From contig CAWDUJ010000005.1 in the NCBI GenBank assembly GCA_963805455.1, positions 1 to 9,036 on the forward strand: a DNA stretch of 9,036 bases, read 5' to 3'. The notes below the pieces were generated by a model. That model was not told where the DNA came from, made no database searches, and worked only from the letters and a program-made list of their open reading frames with translations. Made by a program: the position numbers and the translations under genes. Positions within the stretch are counted from its first letter, which is position 1. Every line of letters starts with the position of its first letter. The DNA comes from VRUE01 sp963805455 (GTDB lineage Bacteria; Actinomycetota; Thermoleophilia; Solirubrobacterales; 70-9). Positions 6,370-9,036 of the stretch are shown here, piece by piece.

Positions 6370-8115
6370 ATGTCGGAGACGGCAACGATCGAGACCGACG
6401 TACCCGCCCGGCTCGACAGGCTGCCGTGGTCCCGCTTCCACTGGATGATCGTGATCGGGCTGGGGACGGTCTGGATCCTCGACGGGCTCGAGGTGACGAT
6501 CGTCGGCAGCATTGCCAGCCGGCTGACCGAAAAGGGCAGCGGCATCACCCTCGACCCGAGTCAGATCGGGACCGCGGCAGCGTTCTATGTCGGCGGTGCA
6601 TGTCTCGGTGCGCTGTTCTTCGGCCAGCTGACCGATCGGCTCGGCCGCAAGAAGCTCTTCCTCGCGACCCTCGCGCTCTACATCGTCGCCACCGTGGCGA
6701 CCGCCTTCTCGTTCACCGCCTGGTACTTCTACGCGGCCCGCTTCTTCACCGGCGCCGGGATCGGCGGCGAGTACGCGGCGATCAATTCGGCGATCGACGA
6801 GCTGATCCCGGCCAGGGTGCGCGGCCGCGTCGACCTGATCATCAACGGCAGCTACTGGCTCGGAGCCGCGGGCGGCGCGCTGCTCGCGGTGCCGCTGCTC
6901 GACACCGCCCTGTTCGCGGCCGACTTCGGCTGGCGCCTCGCTTTCGGAATCGGCGCCGCGCTCGGATTCGGGATCCTTCTCGTCCGCCGCCACGTCCCCG
7001 AGAGCCCGCGCTGGCTGTTCGTCCATGGCCGCGGCGATGAGGCCGACGAGATCGTCGGCGAAATCGAGGAGGAAGTCCGCGAGGAGACTGGCCAGGAGCT
7101 CGAGGAGCCGGAGGAGAGCATCACGATCCGGCCCCGGAAGCGGATCCGGTTCGGGGAGATCGCGCGGACCGCGGTCTCCACCTATCCGCGCCGCACCGCG
7201 TTGGGGCTGGCCCTGTTCGTCGGCCAGGCGTTCCTCTACAACGCCGTCACCTTCGACCTCGGCACCCTGCTTGGCGAATTCTTCGAAGTCGGCTCGGGGA
7301 CGATTCCGCTCTACATTGCCGTCTTCGCCATCTCGAACTTCTGCGGGCCCCTGATCCTCGGCCGATTCTTCGACACCGTCGGCCGCAAGCCGATGGTCAG
7401 CGCCACCTATCTGCTCTCAGCGGCGGTCACCGCTGTGCTCGGACTCTTCTTCCTCGGCGGCAGCCTTACCACTGTCTCATTCATGGCCTTCATCATCGTC
7501 ATCTTCTTCATCGCCTCCGCCGGCGCCAGCTCCGCCTATCTGACGGTCAGCGAGATCTTCCCGATGGAGACGAGGGCGCTCTCGATCGCGTTCTTCTACG
7601 CGGCCGGAACCGCCGCGGGCGGGATCGCCGGGCCGCTGCTGTTCGGCCACCTGATCGCCTCCGGTAGCGAAGACCAGGTCGCGATCGGATTCTTCATCGG
7701 CGCTGTCGTGATGGCGATCGGAGGCATCGCCGAGATCCTGTTTGGCGTCAGCGCCGAGCAGGAGAGGCTCGAGGACGTCGCCGAACCGTTGACCGCGGAG
7801 GAAGGTGAGGAGGAAGAGGAGAGAGTGGAGCCCCCGCGGGAGCCGGAGCCCGCCCTCCGTCGGCGCCCGCCGCGGGTCGCGACCTCGCCGGGGATGCCGG
7901 TCTCGGCGCCCTTCGCGCCGGTCGGCTTCTTGCGCGAGGTCGAGATGATCGATCGCGCCCTGCGCGACAGCGGCGCCGCCAACCGGCGCGAGCTCGGGCG
8001 CCGCGTCGGCGCCCGCTATTGGGGTCCGGGGCGATTTCGCGCCGCCCTTCATGAGGCGATCGCAGAGGGCCGGGTCAAACGGCTCAAGGGTGGTGAGTAC
8101 GCCCCCAGCGGGTAG
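6370..8115 (+). CDS. MFS transporter (sugar/metabolite porter type) with C-terminal winged-helix-like domain
   Basis: This 581-residue protein is an inner-membrane major facilitator. Twelve helices are packed in residues 25-461, with the family signatures ILDGLEV (36-42), DRLGRKK (89-95), RFFTGAGIGGEY (124-135), PESPRWL (210-216) and, in the second half, DTVGRK (335-340) and SEIFPMETR (394-402). These resemble the metabolite:proton symporter and sugar porter groups; the substrate is not readable. The central cytoplasmic loop (220-260) is acidic, then basic. After the last helix come an acidic, then proline-rich linker (462-518) and a compact basic segment (520-578) with ELGRRVGARYWGPGRFRAALHEAIAEGRV. 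This looks like a winged helix-turn-helix and is not part of the usual MFS fold. ATG at 6370 is preceded by AGGG (6362-6365) at short spacing. It is followed 9 bases later by the channel gene. Confidence 0.9.
   Translation: MSETATIETDVPARLDRLPWSRFHWMIVIGLGTVWILDGLEVTIVGSIASRLTEKGSGITLDPSQIGTAAAFYVGGACLGALFFGQLTDRLGRKKLFLATLALYIVATVATAFSFTAWYFYAARFFTGAGIGGEYAAINSAIDELIPARVRGRVDLIINGSYWLGAAGGALLAVPLLDTALFAADFGWRLAFGIGAALGFGILLVRRHVPESPRWLFVHGRGDEADEIVGEIEEEVREETGQELEEPEESITIRPRKRIRFGEIARTAVSTYPRRTALGLALFVGQAFLYNAVTFDLGTLLGEFFEVGSGTIPLYIAVFAISNFCGPLILGRFFDTVGRKPMVSATYLLSAAVTAVLGLFFLGGSLTTVSFMAFIIVIFFIASAGASSAYLTVSEIFPMETRALSIAFFYAAGTAAGGIAGPLLFGHLIASGSEDQVAIGFFIGAVVMAIGGIAEILFGVSAEQERLEDVAEPLTAEEGEEEEERVEPPREPEPALRRRPPRVATSPGMPVSAPFAPVGFLREVEMIDRALRDSGAANRRELGRRVGARYWGPGRFRAALHEAIAEGRVKRLKGGEYAPSG
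7927..8103 (+). other. C-terminal winged-helix-like domain of the MFS transporter
   Basis: Residues 520-578 of the transporter read as three short helices with a basic wing: IDRALRDSG, then RRELGRRVGARYWGPGRFRA, then LHEAIAEGRVKRLKGGEYA. The pattern of helix, turn, YWGPGRF and a final small hairpin ending in Tyr-Ala resembles small winged-helix modules I have seen in actinobacterial proteins. Whether it binds DNA, protein or nothing is unknown. It would face the cytoplasm. Confidence 0.55.
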
Positions 8116-8124
8116 CACGCGCCG

Positions 8125-9027
8125 ATGCCCCCGTTGAAAAGCAGATTTCGTCCCGACCTCTTCGAGACCCGCACCGATGTCTGGCGCTCGGCCGGCCTCG
8201 GCGACGAGCTCGAGCCGGCCGAGAAGCGGCGCTGGCGCGGCGGCCTCCTGGTCGCACTGCTGGTGATCGCGGCGGCCCTGGTCGTCTACGGCCGGCGCTC
8301 CGAGCTCGCTCCCGGCTACGAGGCCTGGGTCCGGGTGGGGACGGTCGGCGTTCTCGTGATCGCCGGGTCGGCTGCCGCGACCTGGCTCGGGCGCTCGGTA
8401 TCCCCGACCTTCTACCGCCGACTCGACCCCGCCGCCGCCGGGACCGTCGGGTTCCTCGTCCGGCTCATCTCGCTCAGCATCGTCGTCGTCGCGGCGCTGC
8501 GGATCGCGGGAGTGACGATGGGGACGCTCGCGGTCGGGGGAGCATTCACCGCAATCATTCTCGGCCTCGCCGCACAGCAGACGATCGGCAACATCCTGGC
8601 CGGGATCGTCCTCCAGGGAACCAGGCCGTTCCGGGTCGGCCAGCGGGTCAGGCTCGTCGGCGGTGCGCTCGCGGGCTCGCTGGAGGGAACCGTCAGCTCG
8701 CTCGGCCTCTTCTACACGACGCTCGCCCAGGGGGCGGATCGCCTCCGGGTTCCGAACTCAGTGCTCCTGACCCTCGTGATCGTCCCGCTGCGCGAGCCCG
8801 ACAGGCTCGACGTGATGGTGCGATTCAACGAGGACGTGAGCCCGCGTCAGATCGAGGATCGACTCCGCCACTCGGTCACGGTGCCGACCCGCTATCCACC
8901 GCATGTCGGCCTCGAGGAGATCGACGAGCAGGGAATCGCACTGCGCGTCAACGCGACGCCGATGAGGGCGCAGGATGGCTCCGAGCTCGCCGAGCAGGTC
9001 CTCGACGCGCTGCGGCCGGGCGGCTAG
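8125..9027 (+). CDS. MscS-family mechanosensitive ion channel
   Basis: This 300-residue channel protein should release solutes when membrane tension rises under osmotic downshock. Hydrophobic helices lie at about residues 39-56, 71-88 and 106-128. They are followed by the pore-lining helix with its Gly/Ala packing pattern, LAVGGAFTAIILGLAAQQTIGNILAG (split here for length as 135-147 and 148-160). The conserved RPFRVGQRVRL (167-177) starts the cytoplasmic beta domain. DRLRVPNSVLLT (205-216) is the usual family 'PN' strand. The C-terminal alpha/beta domain runs to residue 300. There appears to be one more N-terminal helix than in E. coli MscS. The gene begins 9 bases after the MFS stop, so the two are almost certainly cotranscribed. 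The stop at 9025-9027 is inside the window, so the gene is complete. Confidence 0.93.
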   Translation: MPPLKSRFRPDLFETRTDVWRSAGLGDELEPAEKRRWRGGLLVALLVIAAALVVYGRRSELAPGYEAWVRVGTVGVLVIAGSAAATWLGRSVSPTFYRRLDPAAAGTVGFLVRLISLSIVVVAALRIAGVTMGTLAVGGAFTAIILGLAAQQTIGNILAGIVLQGTRPFRVGQRVRLVGGALAGSLEGTVSSLGLFYTTLAQGADRLRVPNSVLLTLVIVPLREPDRLDVMVRFNEDVSPRQIEDRLRHSVTVPTRYPPHVGLEEIDEQGIALRVNATPMRAQDGSELAEQVLDALRPGG

Positions 9028-9036
9028 CGTGTGCCC

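Noticed and set aside
5977..7026. Leftward 349-codon frame spanning the phosphoesterase and transporter genes
   Set aside because: It crosses two well-supported genes and their spacer on the opposite strand. Its protein is Arg/Glu/Asp-rich without domains, typical of GC-rich antisense frames.

Overview
The window looks like ordinary chromosome from a high-GC, Gram-positive actinobacterium, most likely of the Thermoleophilia / Solirubrobacterales type. The reasons are the very GC-rich codon usage with frequent GTG or weak starts, a lipobox lipoprotein with PF03640-type secreted repeats, a DUF2277 protein, and the remains of a secreted YWTD-repeat protein with a lysine-rich C-terminal domain, a type I associate with that group. 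The lineage call is inference from gene content; the window has no rRNA, tRNA, IS element or CRISPR array that I can see.

Layout. Positions 11-50 hold a strong hairpin terminator that ends a leftward block of three genes: glucose-6-phosphate dehydrogenase (zwf, 3200-1731), a YbhN/UPF0104-type flippase-like membrane protein (1691-621) and a histidine phosphatase (613-47). Positions 3294-3768 carry a decayed secreted-protein gene with two in-frame stops and at least two frameshifts. It runs tail to tail into a leftward lipoprotein gene (4332-3772). A 157-base divergent spacer then separates that gene from a rightward series: Ogt-type O6-alkylguanine-DNA methyltransferase (4496-5002), DUF2277 (5151-5420) and an acylphosphatase / LigD-type 3'-phosphoesterase fusion (5465-6223). 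After a 146-base gap comes a rightward pair: an MFS transporter with an extra C-terminal winged-helix-like domain (6370-8115) and, 9 bases later, an MscS-family mechanosensitive channel (8125-9027).

How the genes work together. The left block joins NADPH production (zwf) to a membrane-lipid or polymer-type integral protein and a small phosphatase. The central block looks like DNA maintenance: a direct-reversal alkyl repair enzyme lies near a protein carrying a domain that cleans 3' ends during end joining. The right pair is a transporter plus a tension-gated channel, probably cotranscribed.

The most unusual features are the acylphosphatase-phosphoesterase fusion, the winged-helix tail on an MFS transporter, and the pseudogene. 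I found no multi-gene defence or mobile system.
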